Source: Corynebacterium urogenitale
GTDB taxonomy: Bacteria > Actinomycetota > Actinomycetes > Mycobacteriales > Mycobacteriaceae
Length of the DNA stretch: 64,000 nt
Reading direction: 5' to 3'
Assembly (NCBI RefSeq): GCF_009026825.1
Contig: NZ_CP045032.1
Coordinates: 434,001 to 498,000 of the forward strand
The notes under the pieces were generated by a model. It saw only the letters and a program-made list of their open reading frames with translations, ran no database searches and was not told where the DNA came from. Positions 54,352 to 63,121 of the stretch are shown one piece after another. The position numbers and the translations under genes are program-made. The stretch's first letter is position 1. Each line of letters begins with the position of its first letter.

Positions 54352-55395
54352 CTAGCTGGTGAACTTGTAGTCCTCGCGCATCGGCTGCACCAGAGGTCGC
54401 GGCTGGTACTCGGCGCGCAACTCGCGCAACTTACTAGCGTGCGCCTCCAGGCGCTTGTCCTCGTTGGTCACCGGCGTGAACTGGCGGGCCGCCAGTGGCA
54501 CACCATCAATATCCGTGGCCACGTAGGTGAAGGATGCGTGGATCGCGACCGGAAGGTTGTCCTTACCCTTCCGTGGATCCCCTGCACGCAGGTGCACCAT
54601 CACACTCATGGAGCGGTTGTCGGTGCGGACCAGCCTGGCGTCCACCTCCACGAGATCGCCGATCTGAATGGGGCGGTAGAAACGGATGCCACCTGCATAA
54701 ACGGCCACCGTTCGCTCCCCAGTCCACTGCATTGTGCAAGCTGAGGCAGCCTCGTCAATCCACACCATCGCCGTGCCACCGTGTACATTGCCGCCCCAGT
54801 TGACGTCCGTTGGCTTCGCGAGGAAGCGATTGGTCAGCTGCGGCGCGGTGGAGTCGTCTGAGTAGACCTGCTTGAGCATCTCCTCTTCGATGGCCTTGCG
54901 CAGCTGCACGCGGGAGAGGGCAGCTTCTGCGACGCGCTTTTCCTCATCAGTTTGCGGCTCGTACTTGGGCACGCGCTTTGGCTTGCGGTCCTCGGTCATC
55001 GCCACGAAGATCACGAGGCAGTCGCAGGCGCGGGTGAAGATGCCTTCGCGTGGATCCGCGGAGAAGACTTCGTTGACGATATGCATGGAGGAGTTGCCGG
55101 TGTAGGCGATCCGGCTGCGGATTTCGACGATGTGCCCGGAGGGGATGGGGCGCGTGAAGTGGATGTGACCCACGTAGGCGGTGACGCAGTAGGATTGTGC
55201 CCAGCCGACGGCGCACGCGTATGCCGCTTTGTCGATCCATTCGAGGACGCGACCGCCGTGCACGCCGTTAGCGCCGGCCATGAGTACGTCCGTTGGTGCG
55301 GCGAGAAAGCGCAGGGTGACTTCCGGCGTGCGTTCTGTTTCAAAGGACGCGGTGGTCGCGGCGTTTTGTGGGGTGGTTTGTTGGGTGTCAGCCAC
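54352..55395 (-). CDS. Acyl-CoA thioesterase, tandem hotdog domains
   Basis: 347 residues with two homologous hotdog domains (about 25-160 and 190-325) arranged like mammalian ACOT7/ACOT12 and bacterial cytosolic thioesterases. Each has the conserved NxVHGGxxxxWID segment: GANGVHGGRVLEWIDKAA and GGNVHGGTAMVWIDEAAS, with the second domain's Asp likely catalytic. No signal peptide. ATG 55395 is followed by a polar N-tail. It hydrolyses acyl-CoA and so could balance the acyl-CoA synthetase at 3-4.7 kb, though chain length is not evident. Divergent from the SCP-like gene. Confidence 0.9.
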   Translation of the reverse strand: MADTQQTTPQNAATTASFETERTPEVTLRFLAAPTDVLMAGANGVHGGRVLEWIDKAAYACAVGWAQSYCVTAYVGHIHFTRPIPSGHIVEIRSRIAYTGNSSMHIVNEVFSADPREGIFTRACDCLVIFVAMTEDRKPKRVPKYEPQTDEEKRVAEAALSRVQLRKAIEEEMLKQVYSDDSTAPQLTNRFLAKPTDVNWGGNVHGGTAMVWIDEAASACTMQWTGERTVAVYAGGIRFYRPIQIGDLVEVDARLVRTDNRSMSVMVHLRAGDPRKGKDNLPVAIHASFTYVATDIDGVPLAARQFTPVTNEDKRLEAHASKLRELRAEYQPRPLVQPMREDYKFTS

Positions 55396-55509
55396 TGAGT
55401 CTCCGGTGCCTTTCGAGCTTGTTGGTTTGTGGGTGTTGGTTTGCTGATGTAGCGCGACAGGTCTGGCTCGCGCTTTTTACTCTTAACTTATTCATGGTAG
55501 CGCGCTGGG

Positions 55510-55515
55510 TAGTCT
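55510..55515 (+). promoter_or_regulatory. -10 element of the SCP-like gene
   Basis: TAGTCT lies 7 bp before ATG 55523, implying a leaderless start. Confidence 0.5.
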
Positions 55516-55522
55516 TGTGTGC

Positions 55523-55915
55523 ATGAAGCGAGGTTTAAAGGGTCCGGAGCTTTCCGCGGCGGCGCGTGAGGCGGTGGGGCGCGTGTTGCCGTGGGTGTTG
55601 GATGAGTCGGTGGCGCGTCCGGGCCGTGCCGAGGTCGCGGACGCTGTGCGTTTGAGTGTGAAGGTGTTGGGGGAGGTGGCGCCGGGCCATTCGGTGGAGG
55701 TGCGGGTGCCTCCTTTTGCTGCGGTGCAGTGTGTGGCTGGGCCGGATCATCGCCGTGGTACCCCTCCGAATGTGTTGGAGTGCGCGCCGCGGGAGTGGTT
55801 GCGGTTGGTTGTGGGGGAGGTTTCCTTATCCGACGCCAGTGCGGACCTGTCTGGCACTCGTGCTGGGGAAATCGGGGCTTATCTTCCTCTTTTCCGGTTC
55901 GGCGCGCGGGCTTGA
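55523..55915 (+). CDS. Small sterol carrier protein-like protein (bacterial SCP family)
   Basis: 130 residues. It matches the short actinobacterial SCP-like family that precedes purF (compare Rv0807): a helical N-terminus, RLSVKVLGEVAPGHSVEVRVPPFAAVQC strand region (core VEVRVPPFAAVQC) and the conserved TPPNVLECAPREWLRLVVG. The fold may bind lipids, but no function is established. ATG 55523 lies 7 bp after TAGTCT; an in-frame TTG at 55517 overlaps that hexamer region. Confidence 0.75.
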   Translation: MKRGLKGPELSAAAREAVGRVLPWVLDESVARPGRAEVADAVRLSVKVLGEVAPGHSVEVRVPPFAAVQCVAGPDHRRGTPPNVLECAPREWLRLVVGEVSLSDASADLSGTRAGEIGAYLPLFRFGARA

Positions 55916-55959
55916 TGTTGCAGGGGTGCGAAACTATTGGGATTGTCCTGGTTGAGTAG

Positions 55960-55965
55960 TAAAGT
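55960..55965 (+). promoter_or_regulatory. -10 element of purF
   Basis: TAAAGT lies 7 bp before GTG 55973. It fixes this start against the longer frame from 55937. Confidence 0.55.
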
Positions 55966-55972
55966 GGCGGGC

Positions 55973-57556
55973 GTGGCAAACACGAATAGCCAGGATATTT
56001 CGCGGGCACACTGGGCCGAACAGCTGCCGGGTGCCACCCACATCTCTACCCAAGTCTCTGCATTTGACGATTTGGGCGAGAACAGCCCGCGCGAGGAATG
56101 CGGTGTCTTTGGGGTGTGGGCCCCAGGGGAAGATGTTTCGAAGCTGACGTACTACGGCTTGTACGCGCTGCAGCACCGTGGCCAGGAGGCTGCGGGCATT
56201 GCTGTGGGTAATGGGGATCAGATCGTGGTCTTCAAGGATTTGGGCCTGGTGAGCCAGGTGTTCGACGAGCAGTCGTTGGAGTCCTTGAAGGGCCATATGG
56301 CGATCGGTCATACCCGTTACTCCACTGCTGGTGGCGCGAGTTGGGATAATGCGCAGCCGATGTTCCGTATGAGCCCGGATGGCACGGATGTGGCTTTGGG
56401 GCACAACGGCAACTTGGTGAACCACCGCGAGCTGACAGAGGAAGCCGCCCGCCTGGGTTTGGTGGATCCGAAGACGAACCCTTCTGACTCCGATGTGATG
56501 TGCGCGCTGCTGGCCAGCAGCACCACGGAGCAGCATTCCCTGGAGGAGTCCGCGATGGAGCTCTTCCCGCGCGTCAACGGTGCGTTCTGTGTGACGTTCA
56601 CCGATGGTCAGAGCTTGTTCGCCGTGCGCGACCCGAAGGGGATTCGCCCCCTGTGCTTGGGGCAGCTGGAAAACGGTGGCTGGGTTGTGGCGTCCGAGAC
56701 GTGTGCATTGGATATCGTGGGCGCGAAGTTCGTGCGCGATGTTGAGCCTGGCGAGATGGTGATCATCAACGAGGACGGGGTGCGTTCCCGCACGATCGCC
56801 CAGACCAGCCGCAAGGGCTGCGTGTTCGAGTACGTGTACTTGGCACGCCCTGACTCCGTGATCAAGGGCCAGTCCGTCCACGCCGCCCGCGTGGAGATCG
56901 GCCGTCGCTTGGCGAAGGAGTCCCCGGTGGAGGGTGACATGGTCATTCCTGTGCCGGATTCCGGCACACCAGCGGCCGTGGGTTACGCCCAGGGTTCGGG
57001 CCTGCCGTTTTCCCAGGGCCTGGTGAAGAACGCCTATGTGGGCCGTACCTTCATTCAGCCTTCGCAGACGATCCGCCAGTTGGGCATTCGTTTGAAGCTC
57101 AATCCGCTGCGACAGGTGATTGAGGGTAAGCGTCTGGTGGTCGTGGATGATTCGATCGTGCGTGGCAATACTCAGCGTGCTCTGGTGAAGATGTTGCGAG
57201 ACGCTGGCGCTGCTGAGGTGCATGTTCGGATCGCCTCTCCGCCGGTGAAGTGGCCGTGCTTTTATGGCATCGACTTTGCTTCCCCGAATGAGCTGATTGC
57301 CAATACTGTTGATCAGGATGATCCAGTGCAGCGTATCTGCGAGGAGATCGGGGCGGATTCGCTGGCTTATGTTTCTACCGAGGCTATGGTGGAAGCTTCC
57401 CAGCAGCCGTACAGTGAGTTGTGCTGCGCATGCTTCGATGGCGATTACCCGCTGGGCATGCCGGAAGGCAATCCGAATACGGATCTGGTGCGGAGTATGC
57501 AGGCGCGTTCGGCGTGTGAGGGCGCAGATCCACTCGAGGAGTTCGTGACGGATTAG
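55973..57556 (+). CDS. purF: Amidophosphoribosyltransferase PurF
   Basis: First committed purine step: PRPP plus glutamine to phosphoribosylamine. 527 residues. The catalytic Cys is at residue 43, in NSPREECGVFG, so a 42-residue propeptide is removed on maturation, as in Bacillus-type enzymes. The PRPP loop is VVVDDSIVRGNTQR, and C-terminal Cys residues (ELCCACFDGDYP) with an upstream Cys (KWPCFYGIDF) suggest a [4Fe-4S] cluster. GTG 55973 is set by TAAAGT 7 bp upstream. Followed by purM after 85 bp. Confidence 0.96.
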   Translation: MANTNSQDISRAHWAEQLPGATHISTQVSAFDDLGENSPREECGVFGVWAPGEDVSKLTYYGLYALQHRGQEAAGIAVGNGDQIVVFKDLGLVSQVFDEQSLESLKGHMAIGHTRYSTAGGASWDNAQPMFRMSPDGTDVALGHNGNLVNHRELTEEAARLGLVDPKTNPSDSDVMCALLASSTTEQHSLEESAMELFPRVNGAFCVTFTDGQSLFAVRDPKGIRPLCLGQLENGGWVVASETCALDIVGAKFVRDVEPGEMVIINEDGVRSRTIAQTSRKGCVFEYVYLARPDSVIKGQSVHAARVEIGRRLAKESPVEGDMVIPVPDSGTPAAVGYAQGSGLPFSQGLVKNAYVGRTFIQPSQTIRQLGIRLKLNPLRQVIEGKRLVVVDDSIVRGNTQRALVKMLRDAGAAEVHVRIASPPVKWPCFYGIDFASPNELIANTVDQDDPVQRICEEIGADSLAYVSTEAMVEASQQPYSELCCACFDGDYPLGMPEGNPNTDLVRSMQARSACEGADPLEEFVTD

Positions 57557-57641
57557 CAATCCGTGACAGGAGCTTCAATCTAACGGTGCTATGTGCGCCA
57601 TTGTCCATTCCCAATTCAAGGTGTAACGGAAAACCAACGAC

Positions 57642-58712
57642 ATGACTGACAACCAGACCAACACCGGAGCTTCGTACGCCGCGGCTGGCGTGAGCATCGA
57701 GGCAGGCGATCGTGCCGTGGAGCTTTTTGCTCCTTTGGCGAAGAAGGCAACCCGCCCTGAGGTGCGTGGTGGGCTCGGCGGTTTCGCCGGACTGTTTGCC
57801 TTGGGGGAGTATGAGAAGCCGTTGCTGGCTGCTGCTTCTGATGGAGTGGGCACCAAGTTGGCTGTGGCTCAGGCGATGGATAAGCACGATACGATCGGCC
57901 AGGATTTGGTGGCGATGTGCGTGGACGACCTAGTCGTTTGCGGTGCGGAGCCTTTGTTCCTGCAGGATTACATCGCCATTGGCAAGGTCGTGCCGGAGCA
58001 CGTGGCTAGCATCGTCAAGGGTATCGCTGAGGGTTGCGAGTTGGCTGGTTGCGCCCTGCTCGGTGGCGAGACCGCCGAGCACCCTGGCCTGATGAAGGAG
58101 GGCGAGTACGACGTGTCCGCGACAGCGGTGGGCGTTGTGGAAGAAGCGAAGCTGCTTGGCCCAGAGCGTGTCCGGCCCGGTGACGTGGTGATTGCTATGG
58201 CCTCCTCCGGTTTGCACTCCAATGGCTACTCTCTTGCTCGCCACGTGCTGCTGGAGATGAATTCTCTGCCGCTGGACGGCTACGTGCAGGACTTTGGCCG
58301 TACCCTCGGCGAAGAGCTGTTAGAGCCAACCCGTATTTACGCCAAGGATTGCCTAGATTTGGCTAATGAGTGCGAGGTTCATACTTACGCCCACGTCACG
58401 GGCGGCGGGCTTGCCGCTAATTTGGCGCGCGTGATCCCAGAAGGTTTGACTGCGGAGCTCAACCGCTCGACATGGGCTCCGGCTCCCGTTTTCCGTACGA
58501 TTGCTCGCTTGGGGCAGGTGGATCAAGCGGAGATGGAGAAGACCTTCAACATGGGTGTGGGCATGGTCGCCGTCGTGGCGGAGGACGATGCGGAGCGCGC
58601 TTTGGCGATGCTCACCGCCCGACACATCGACGCATGGCGTCTCGGGGAAGTTCGTCCGGCAGAGGCTGGCGCCGAGGGCGCCGTTCTGACCGGCGAGTAC
58701 CAGCGCGGATAG
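57642..58712 (+). CDS. purM: AIR synthetase PurM
   Basis: Phosphoribosylaminoimidazole synthetase, 356 residues. GASYAAAGVSIEAGDRAVE, LLAAASDGVGTKLAVA and LGGETAEHPGLM are PurM signatures, with ATP-binding NDLVVCGAEPLFLQDY equivalent (VDDLVVCGAEPLF). The C-terminus RLGEVRPAEAG is normal. ATG 57642 has only a weak GGAAAAC ribosome site. It probably shares purF transcription because no terminator separates the two. Confidence 0.96.
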   Translation: MTDNQTNTGASYAAAGVSIEAGDRAVELFAPLAKKATRPEVRGGLGGFAGLFALGEYEKPLLAAASDGVGTKLAVAQAMDKHDTIGQDLVAMCVDDLVVCGAEPLFLQDYIAIGKVVPEHVASIVKGIAEGCELAGCALLGGETAEHPGLMKEGEYDVSATAVGVVEEAKLLGPERVRPGDVVIAMASSGLHSNGYSLARHVLLEMNSLPLDGYVQDFGRTLGEELLEPTRIYAKDCLDLANECEVHTYAHVTGGGLAANLARVIPEGLTAELNRSTWAPAPVFRTIARLGQVDQAEMEKTFNMGVGMVAVVAEDDAERALAMLTARHIDAWRLGEVRPAEAGAEGAVLTGEYQRG

Positions 58713-58727
58713 GCTGCAACCCTATAG

Positions 58728-58771
58728 CAAAAGCTCCCACCACGGAAATGGATTCGTGGCGGGAGCTTTTG
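58728..58771. terminator. Bidirectional terminator between purM and DUF3073 gene
   Basis: CAAAAGCTCCC-A-CCACG pairs with CGTGG-C-GGGAGCTTTTG, 16 bp with one mismatch, around a 10-base loop. Both ends give T runs, so it serves both convergent genes. Confidence 0.92.
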
Positions 58772-58818
58772 AATTAAGAGGTGGAAGTGAGTGCCTTATT
58801 CAGGCGGGCAGGGATAGA

Positions 58819-58998
58819 TCAGCGCTTGCTGTCCCAGTCGCTCCAGTCGTCTTCGTCCTCGTAGGACTCGTAAGAACGACTCCGGTCTGCCTCACCGGAA
58901 AGCTCTCGTTGGAGGCTTTCCAGATCCATTTCCGGAGTGTTGTACTTCAACTGACGGGCAACCTTCGCCTGCTTAGCCTTGGCACGGCCGCGACCCAT
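58819..58998 (-). CDS. DUF3073 family small protein
   Basis: 59 residues. MGRGRAKAKQAKVARQLKYNTPEMDLESLQREL is the DUF3073 signature (conserved core KVARQLKYNTPE), followed by an acidic Ser/Asp/Tyr-rich tail. Such proteins are widespread in actinobacteria next to purM (compare Rv0810c); function unknown, with the basic N-terminus suggesting nucleic-acid contact. ATG 58998 has AAGGGGG about 8 bases upstream; a longer frame to 59043 is unlikely. Confidence 0.9.
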   Translation of the reverse strand: MGRGRAKAKQAKVARQLKYNTPEMDLESLQRELSGEADRSRSYESYEDEDDWSDWDSKR

Positions 58999-59198
58999 GG
59001 CGTGACCCCCTTGCATCTTCGGGGTGACACGGGGAACGGTCACCCTGTTTTACGTTTTCGTTTCTTCCTGCCCTACACCATAGCGGGTACGGTCTCAGAT
59101 TTCCGAAACGAATAGCTGCGGTTCGTTGGTAAACCCCACGCATAAGTGGGTAAAAGTGTCGTCTACCTGCGGTAATTGTTCACCAAGAGAGATCTCAT

Positions 59199-60359
59199 TT
59201 ATTTTTCGCGCAGAGCATCAATCGCTGCGCGTCCCGGACGTGTGGCATTGTCTGCCCGCACATCATCCGGGTCGATGGCCGCGTCCACACCATCGCAGAT
59301 CAGTCCCGGCACTGCGGCAGGGTTGCTGGCCAGCTTCTCCACAACTGTCCTTTTCACGAGAGCTAGCGCGATGGGGCCATAGTCGGCGTCGTGAACGGAG
59401 GAGCCCACGCGACCGACTTGTTTCGTTCCGGCCAACACCGGTGACCCCGAGGCGGGCAGCCGGCCGGCCGAGCCATCGAGGTGCAGGAGGACGAGCACTC
59501 GCGGGGACTTGCCGAGGTTGTGTACACGGGAGACAGTTTCCTGTCCCCGGTAGCAACCCTTGTTGAGGTGCACCGCAGCTTCGGTGGGGCCGTCCTCAGC
59601 CACATCCATTTGCGTGGCGCCCTCGATGCCGCGCCCGATGAAGGTGGGAATTTCGTGGGGGATAACCCGCTCGTCGAGGTCGCGATTGATATCCGGTATG
59701 CGTGCGAGAATGCGCAGTCCCTCGTAGGCCATCGCCCCAGTCGGCGTTGCTTTTTCCGCTAACTCATCCCAATGCTCGGTGAGCGCTTCGCGCGGAACCC
59801 AGATATCCGTTGCTGGGAGTGAGCCGAGCATACGAGCGCGATACATGCGGTTGTGCTCAGGGGCTGACAATGCGCGATCTGCCTCGGTGAGCCCGAAAAT
59901 GGTGAAGGGAGCCCCAAGGATCGTCAGCTGTGCAAGCTCCAGGCGGGTGATCTCAACCTGAGACCAGAAGACCATTTTCCGCAGATAATCCTCTAAGGCA
60001 TCGGCATGGGCAGAATCCACGTCGAGGAGTAAACCCTCCGGCAGTGCTGAGATACCGAAGTAGTGCTCGACACGCCCCTGGACGTCGAGGATCAGCCCCC
60101 ATGTGGCCTGGCCTTCGGCGATGGCGTTGACCTTTTGGGAAATGAGGTTGTTCAGCCAGGCGTGCGCTTCCGCGCCGCTGACGAGGAGTGCGACGCGATC
60201 CCACCTGTCCACCAGCCCTGGGGAGGCAGGGGAGAGACGGGACTGCTCCACCAGCGGGTTACCGTAGTGCCAGGCGACGCTGAGGGTGTGGCCGTCAGCT
60301 TCGTTGGAAGCTCCGGGCACGTGGGAGAGGATGGGGCTGAGTTCTGCAACGTTATCCAC
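59199..60359 (-). CDS. ygfZ: Folate-binding YgfZ-family protein
   Basis: About 386 residues. GcvT-like folate-binding protein that helps maintain iron-sulfur clusters and tRNA thiolation. The hallmark KGCYRGQET (Cys about 272) is intact, after DERVIPHEIPTF. The frame is open to 60842 but runs across the pabC promoter and coding start; GTG 60359, with TACGAA 7 bp upstream, is the best start. It diverges from pabC by 97 bp, the arrangement of Rv0811c/Rv0812 in M. tuberculosis. Confidence 0.9.
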   Translation of the reverse strand: MDNVAELSPILSHVPGASNEADGHTLSVAWHYGNPLVEQSRLSPASPGLVDRWDRVALLVSGAEAHAWLNNLISQKVNAIAEGQATWGLILDVQGRVEHYFGISALPEGLLLDVDSAHADALEDYLRKMVFWSQVEITRLELAQLTILGAPFTIFGLTEADRALSAPEHNRMYRARMLGSLPATDIWVPREALTEHWDELAEKATPTGAMAYEGLRILARIPDINRDLDERVIPHEIPTFIGRGIEGATQMDVAEDGPTEAAVHLNKGCYRGQETVSRVHNLGKSPRVLVLLHLDGSAGRLPASGSPVLAGTKQVGRVGSSVHDADYGPIALALVKRTVVEKLASNPAAVPGLICDGVDAAIDPDDVRADNATRPGRAAIDALREK

Positions 60360-60442
60360 CCCCTCATTCGTACCAGCTATTGGTGCGGGCTTGGGGCGCG
60401 GGGTTCCGGCGCAGCCTCTCGGCAGGCGGACGGGGTGGGTAC

Positions 60443-60448
60443 TACTCT
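60443..60448 (+). promoter_or_regulatory. -10 element of pabC
   Basis: TACTCT lies 8 bp before ATG 60457, consistent with a leaderless start. Confidence 0.45.
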
Positions 60449-60456
60449 TGGCGAGT

Positions 60457-61362
60457 ATGAGCAAGAATGAGCAGACCTCGACAGCCCTCGCTAAGCCGGC
60501 ACAGACCATCGTGGATGTCCTTGGGGCGGCACAGCCGGAGTTGTGCGACCCGAGTTCGCCGATGATTTTTGCCGATGACCTCGCCGCCGTGCGCGGGGAT
60601 GGGGTGTTTGAAACGCTCATGCTCCGTAATGGGGAGGTGCGTAACCTCGACCGCCACGCACAGCGTTTTGTCAATAGCTCGCGGATGCTGGATTTGGTCG
60701 AGCCGGATCTGGATCGGTGGTTAGCGGCAACGGAGCTCGCCGCGCGAACCTTCGCGCAGACCAACGGGGCTCCGGAGGCAGCGCTTCGTTGGGTGTATTC
60801 CCGTGGTCGCGAATCTACCGGTGTGCCGACGGGGTGGGTCACCGTCGCGCCGATTTCTGCGGATGTTGTCAGCGCCCGTGAATCCGGCGTGAAGGTGATG
60901 ACCGCCGAGCGCGGCTTTCGGGTTGATCTGTCCGAGCGCTCTCCGTGGGCGTTGATTGGCGCGAAGACGCTTTCGTATGCGGCGAATATGGCTGCGCTGC
61001 GCTACGCCAAATCCCACGGTTTGCAGGACGTTATTTTCGTCTCCGATGAGGGACATGTGCTGGAGGGGCCAACCTCCAGTGTGGTCGCTGTCCGCGGTCG
61101 TACTCTGATTACTCCGCCGATTGAAGCGGGAGTGTTGCCAGGCACCAGTCAGGCTGCGTTGTTCCGCGTTGCTGAGGCCGAGGGATGGCAGACGGCGCAC
61201 GATGTACTCCGGGTGGAGGATTTGCTCGACGCCGATGGCGTGTGGCTTGTATCTTCCGTTCGCGTGCAAGCGCGGGTGACGGAACTGGATGGCCACGAGA
61301 TGCCCCGGCCAGCGTGCGCCGATGATATCGAGCGCATGGTGTGGCAGTCGGTCACAGAGTAG
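60457..61362 (+). CDS. pabC: Class IV aminotransferase, probable aminodeoxychorismate lyase
   Basis: 301 residues, PLP fold type IV. The start of the fold, RGDGVFETLMLRNGEVRNLDRH, is typical of PabC; PLP-binding Lys lies in IGAKTLSYAANMAALRYAKSHG (Lys about 170, shown as GAKTLSYAANM), and EGPTSSVVAV with PGTSQAALF contact the cofactor phosphate. It would yield p-aminobenzoate for folate. Branched-chain and D-amino-acid transaminases are close relatives, so the substrate is not certain. ATG 60457 is supported by TACTCT 8 bp upstream. Confidence 0.85.
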   Translation: MSKNEQTSTALAKPAQTIVDVLGAAQPELCDPSSPMIFADDLAAVRGDGVFETLMLRNGEVRNLDRHAQRFVNSSRMLDLVEPDLDRWLAATELAARTFAQTNGAPEAALRWVYSRGRESTGVPTGWVTVAPISADVVSARESGVKVMTAERGFRVDLSERSPWALIGAKTLSYAANMAALRYAKSHGLQDVIFVSDEGHVLEGPTSSVVAVRGRTLITPPIEAGVLPGTSQAALFRVAEAEGWQTAHDVLRVEDLLDADGVWLVSSVRVQARVTELDGHEMPRPACADDIERMVWQSVTE

Positions 61363-61372
61363 CCGGAAGGGT

Positions 61373-62047
61373 TTAGCCCATAACGCGCTGTAGTTGCGAG
61401 GACATCCATGGGCGCATCTCACCGTCGATAAGACGCTCATCGACCCATCCGAGGTCGTTATTTGGCATCAACCCGTACAGGCGCTTGCCGGGACCCAAGC
61501 CGGATCGGCCGGTTTCCGTAACCATCGTGGAAGCGGATTCCAACTGCCATGCGCGCTCGGTCAGTGGCTTGCCGTACATGATCTCCACCATGCCATCGGA
61601 GTGGGTGAGGGTCATCTCGATGTTGTCGTCCTCGCTGATGGTGAGCCAGCCGGACTCTCGGCGGTCTGGGGTGCTCAGTGGCTGGCCATCTTCGTCCATG
61701 CGCCACGTGCGAGATTCGTAGCGTAAGCGGTTTTCGCCATCGTGGGCGAAGATGATTTGCTGGCCGAAGGTGTGCTCCTCTTCGCCGGGATGAGCGGCCT
61801 GACCCTGGCCGCGCCACACGCCCACCAGTGGCAGGAGTGCGAGGAGGCCATCGTGGAGGTTCGGTCCTTGCCGTAGGTTGGCGGTGTCCTCTGGAATAGG
61901 GAGGTCGTCAAAGTCCGGAATGTTCTTCTGGCTCGTTGCCTTCGCCGCTTCTTCGGCGCGTGCAATCGCCTCGTTAGGATCAACCTTGCTACCGACACCC
62001 TCATTATTGATCGGGGCGTGATCGGAGGAGTTGTTGTTCTCTGTCAT
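61373..62047 (-). CDS. Nitrobindin-like FABP-fold protein (DUF1794)
   Basis: 224 residues. After a polar, likely disordered N-terminus of about 60 residues comes the heme/nitrobindin beta-barrel with GVWRGQGQAAHPG (GxWxGxG motif), then FGQQIIFAHDG and a C-terminal IDGEMRPWMSSQLQRV containing the position for a heme ligand (a His is expected near the C-terminus in true nitrobindins but is absent here). Compare Rv0813c, also next to pabC. ATG 62047 is 7 bp after TACAGT. Heme binding is therefore doubtful. Confidence 0.8.
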   Translation of the reverse strand: MTENNNSSDHAPINNEGVGSKVDPNEAIARAEEAAKATSQKNIPDFDDLPIPEDTANLRQGPNLHDGLLALLPLVGVWRGQGQAAHPGEEEHTFGQQIIFAHDGENRLRYESRTWRMDEDGQPLSTPDRRESGWLTISEDDNIEMTLTHSDGMVEIMYGKPLTERAWQLESASTMVTETGRSGLGPGKRLYGLMPNNDLGWVDERLIDGEMRPWMSSQLQRVMG

Positions 62048-62054
62048 GGCCACC

Positions 62055-62060
62055 ACTGTA
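62055..62060 (-). promoter_or_regulatory. -10 element of the nitrobindin-like gene
   Basis: TACAGT on the minus strand lies 7 bp before ATG 62047; leaderless transcription is likely. Confidence 0.5.
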
Positions 62061-62115
62061 CCGCCAGCAGGATCGCCTGCTGTCGGTCAGCGTGGTTTGT
62101 GGTGATAAGCGGGTT

Positions 62116-62946
62116 CTAGAGCCCCGGCTCTTCAGTTTCCGGCAGAGGCCTGGTCCGTGGTGCGAGATCCTGGATGCTCACAGATGTGTAGTACTGCTCA
62201 GCTTCGATGAATACGCTGCCGCCGGAGACGTAGATCCGGACGGGTTTCCCGCGCAGAGGCAGCGTGCTTGTGTCTAGCTTCATGGTGAACTGATCCATGA
62301 TGTGCTGCCTGGTGGCGTCGGATAGCTCGTTGCCGTCCGTGACAGTGGCGGAGGACTCGCTCGCCGGAGCTTCGATGACGTCCGTTGCGGTGATGTAGGC
62401 TTCGCCAGCCTTGACTCGCAGGGACACCTGCACCGTCGCGGGGAGGTTGTATCCCTTCGGAGTGCCTTCGAAGATGGCTTCGGATTCCCAGCCACCGCGA
62501 GGGGAGATGTCGTCCTTGTTTTGAATGAGTAGATCGCTGATTTTGATCTTGTCGCCGATTGACACGCCATCTAGCTGGATGCGGTAGAAGACTTTGCGCG
62601 CTGGTGCGTTCTCGATGTTGCCTGTGAAGACATCATCGGAGGTGACGGTGACGTATTGTGCAGAAGAGTGCACGCTCATCAGCCCCCAGCCGGGGACATC
62701 GACGTCACGTGCGGTGACTGTTACCGAAGGTAATTCGTGAGTAAAAGTGCTCGCAACATAGGGGAATCCAGCGACTTCCACAGCAGGTGGATTGGGGAGG
62801 TCACTGTTGGTGTATAGCCGCTGGGAGATTCTATACTCGGTTCTCGCGGCCACCAAACTATCCGCGATCACGGCCATAACGAAGGCGATAATCAGGCCGA
62901 CAGCTACCCAGATGAGGGTGCGGCGACGGGGCGAAAAGCTACTCAT
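62116..62946 (-). CDS. lmeA: LmeA-like DUF2993 phospholipid-binding protein
   Basis: 276 residues. An N-terminal membrane anchor or signal segment at about residues 11-31 is followed by the exported DUF2993 domain: AVEVAGFPYVASTFTHELPSVTVTARDVDV (core AGFPYVASTF) is typical. Mycobacterial LmeA (Rv0817c) is needed for lipomannan elongation by MptA and binds phosphoinositides. The position beside a GlnR-like gene and mshD matches Rv0817c-Rv0819. The ATG 62946 is preceded by TATAAA-type sequence on the minus strand. The C-terminal tail is acidic. Confidence 0.82.
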   Translation of the reverse strand: MSSFSPRRRTLIWVAVGLIIAFVMAVIADSLVAARTEYRISQRLYTNSDLPNPPAVEVAGFPYVASTFTHELPSVTVTARDVDVPGWGLMSVHSSAQYVTVTSDDVFTGNIENAPARKVFYRIQLDGVSIGDKIKISDLLIQNKDDISPRGGWESEAIFEGTPKGYNLPATVQVSLRVKAGEAYITATDVIEAPASESSATVTDGNELSDATRQHIMDQFTMKLDTSTLPLRGKPVRIYVSGGSVFIEAEQYYTSVSIQDLAPRTRPLPETEEPGL

Positions 62947-63121
62947 TACCCCTATTTATATCTTATTTTGGCTGGCTATTAGGTATTGTGGATGCATCGC
63001 ATACGCAGGTGAGTAGCTCATCGCGACGGTGAAATAGACCGACAGGTCAGTTTCTTCTTTCCGAATGCCGGATCTCCAGCGTCTGCCCTAGCGAGTTGTA
63101 CAAGGAAGAGGGACACCTGAA
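62947..63121. other. Divergent promoter region between lmeA and the GlnR-like gene
   Basis: 175 bp. AT-rich at 62950-62990 (minus-strand TATAAA for lmeA; plus-strand TATTGT near 62983), then a leader for the GlnR-like gene. No gene or operator pattern was recognised. Confidence 0.4.

Noticed and set aside
55934..57559. 541-codon open frame on the minus strand opposite purF
   Set aside because: It is an exact shadow of purF caused by GC-biased codons; it has no family features, and it crosses the purF promoter.
60360..60842. Long N-terminal extension of the YgfZ frame
   Set aside because: It runs through the pabC start and promoter in reverse; the conserved YgfZ domain begins after 60359.
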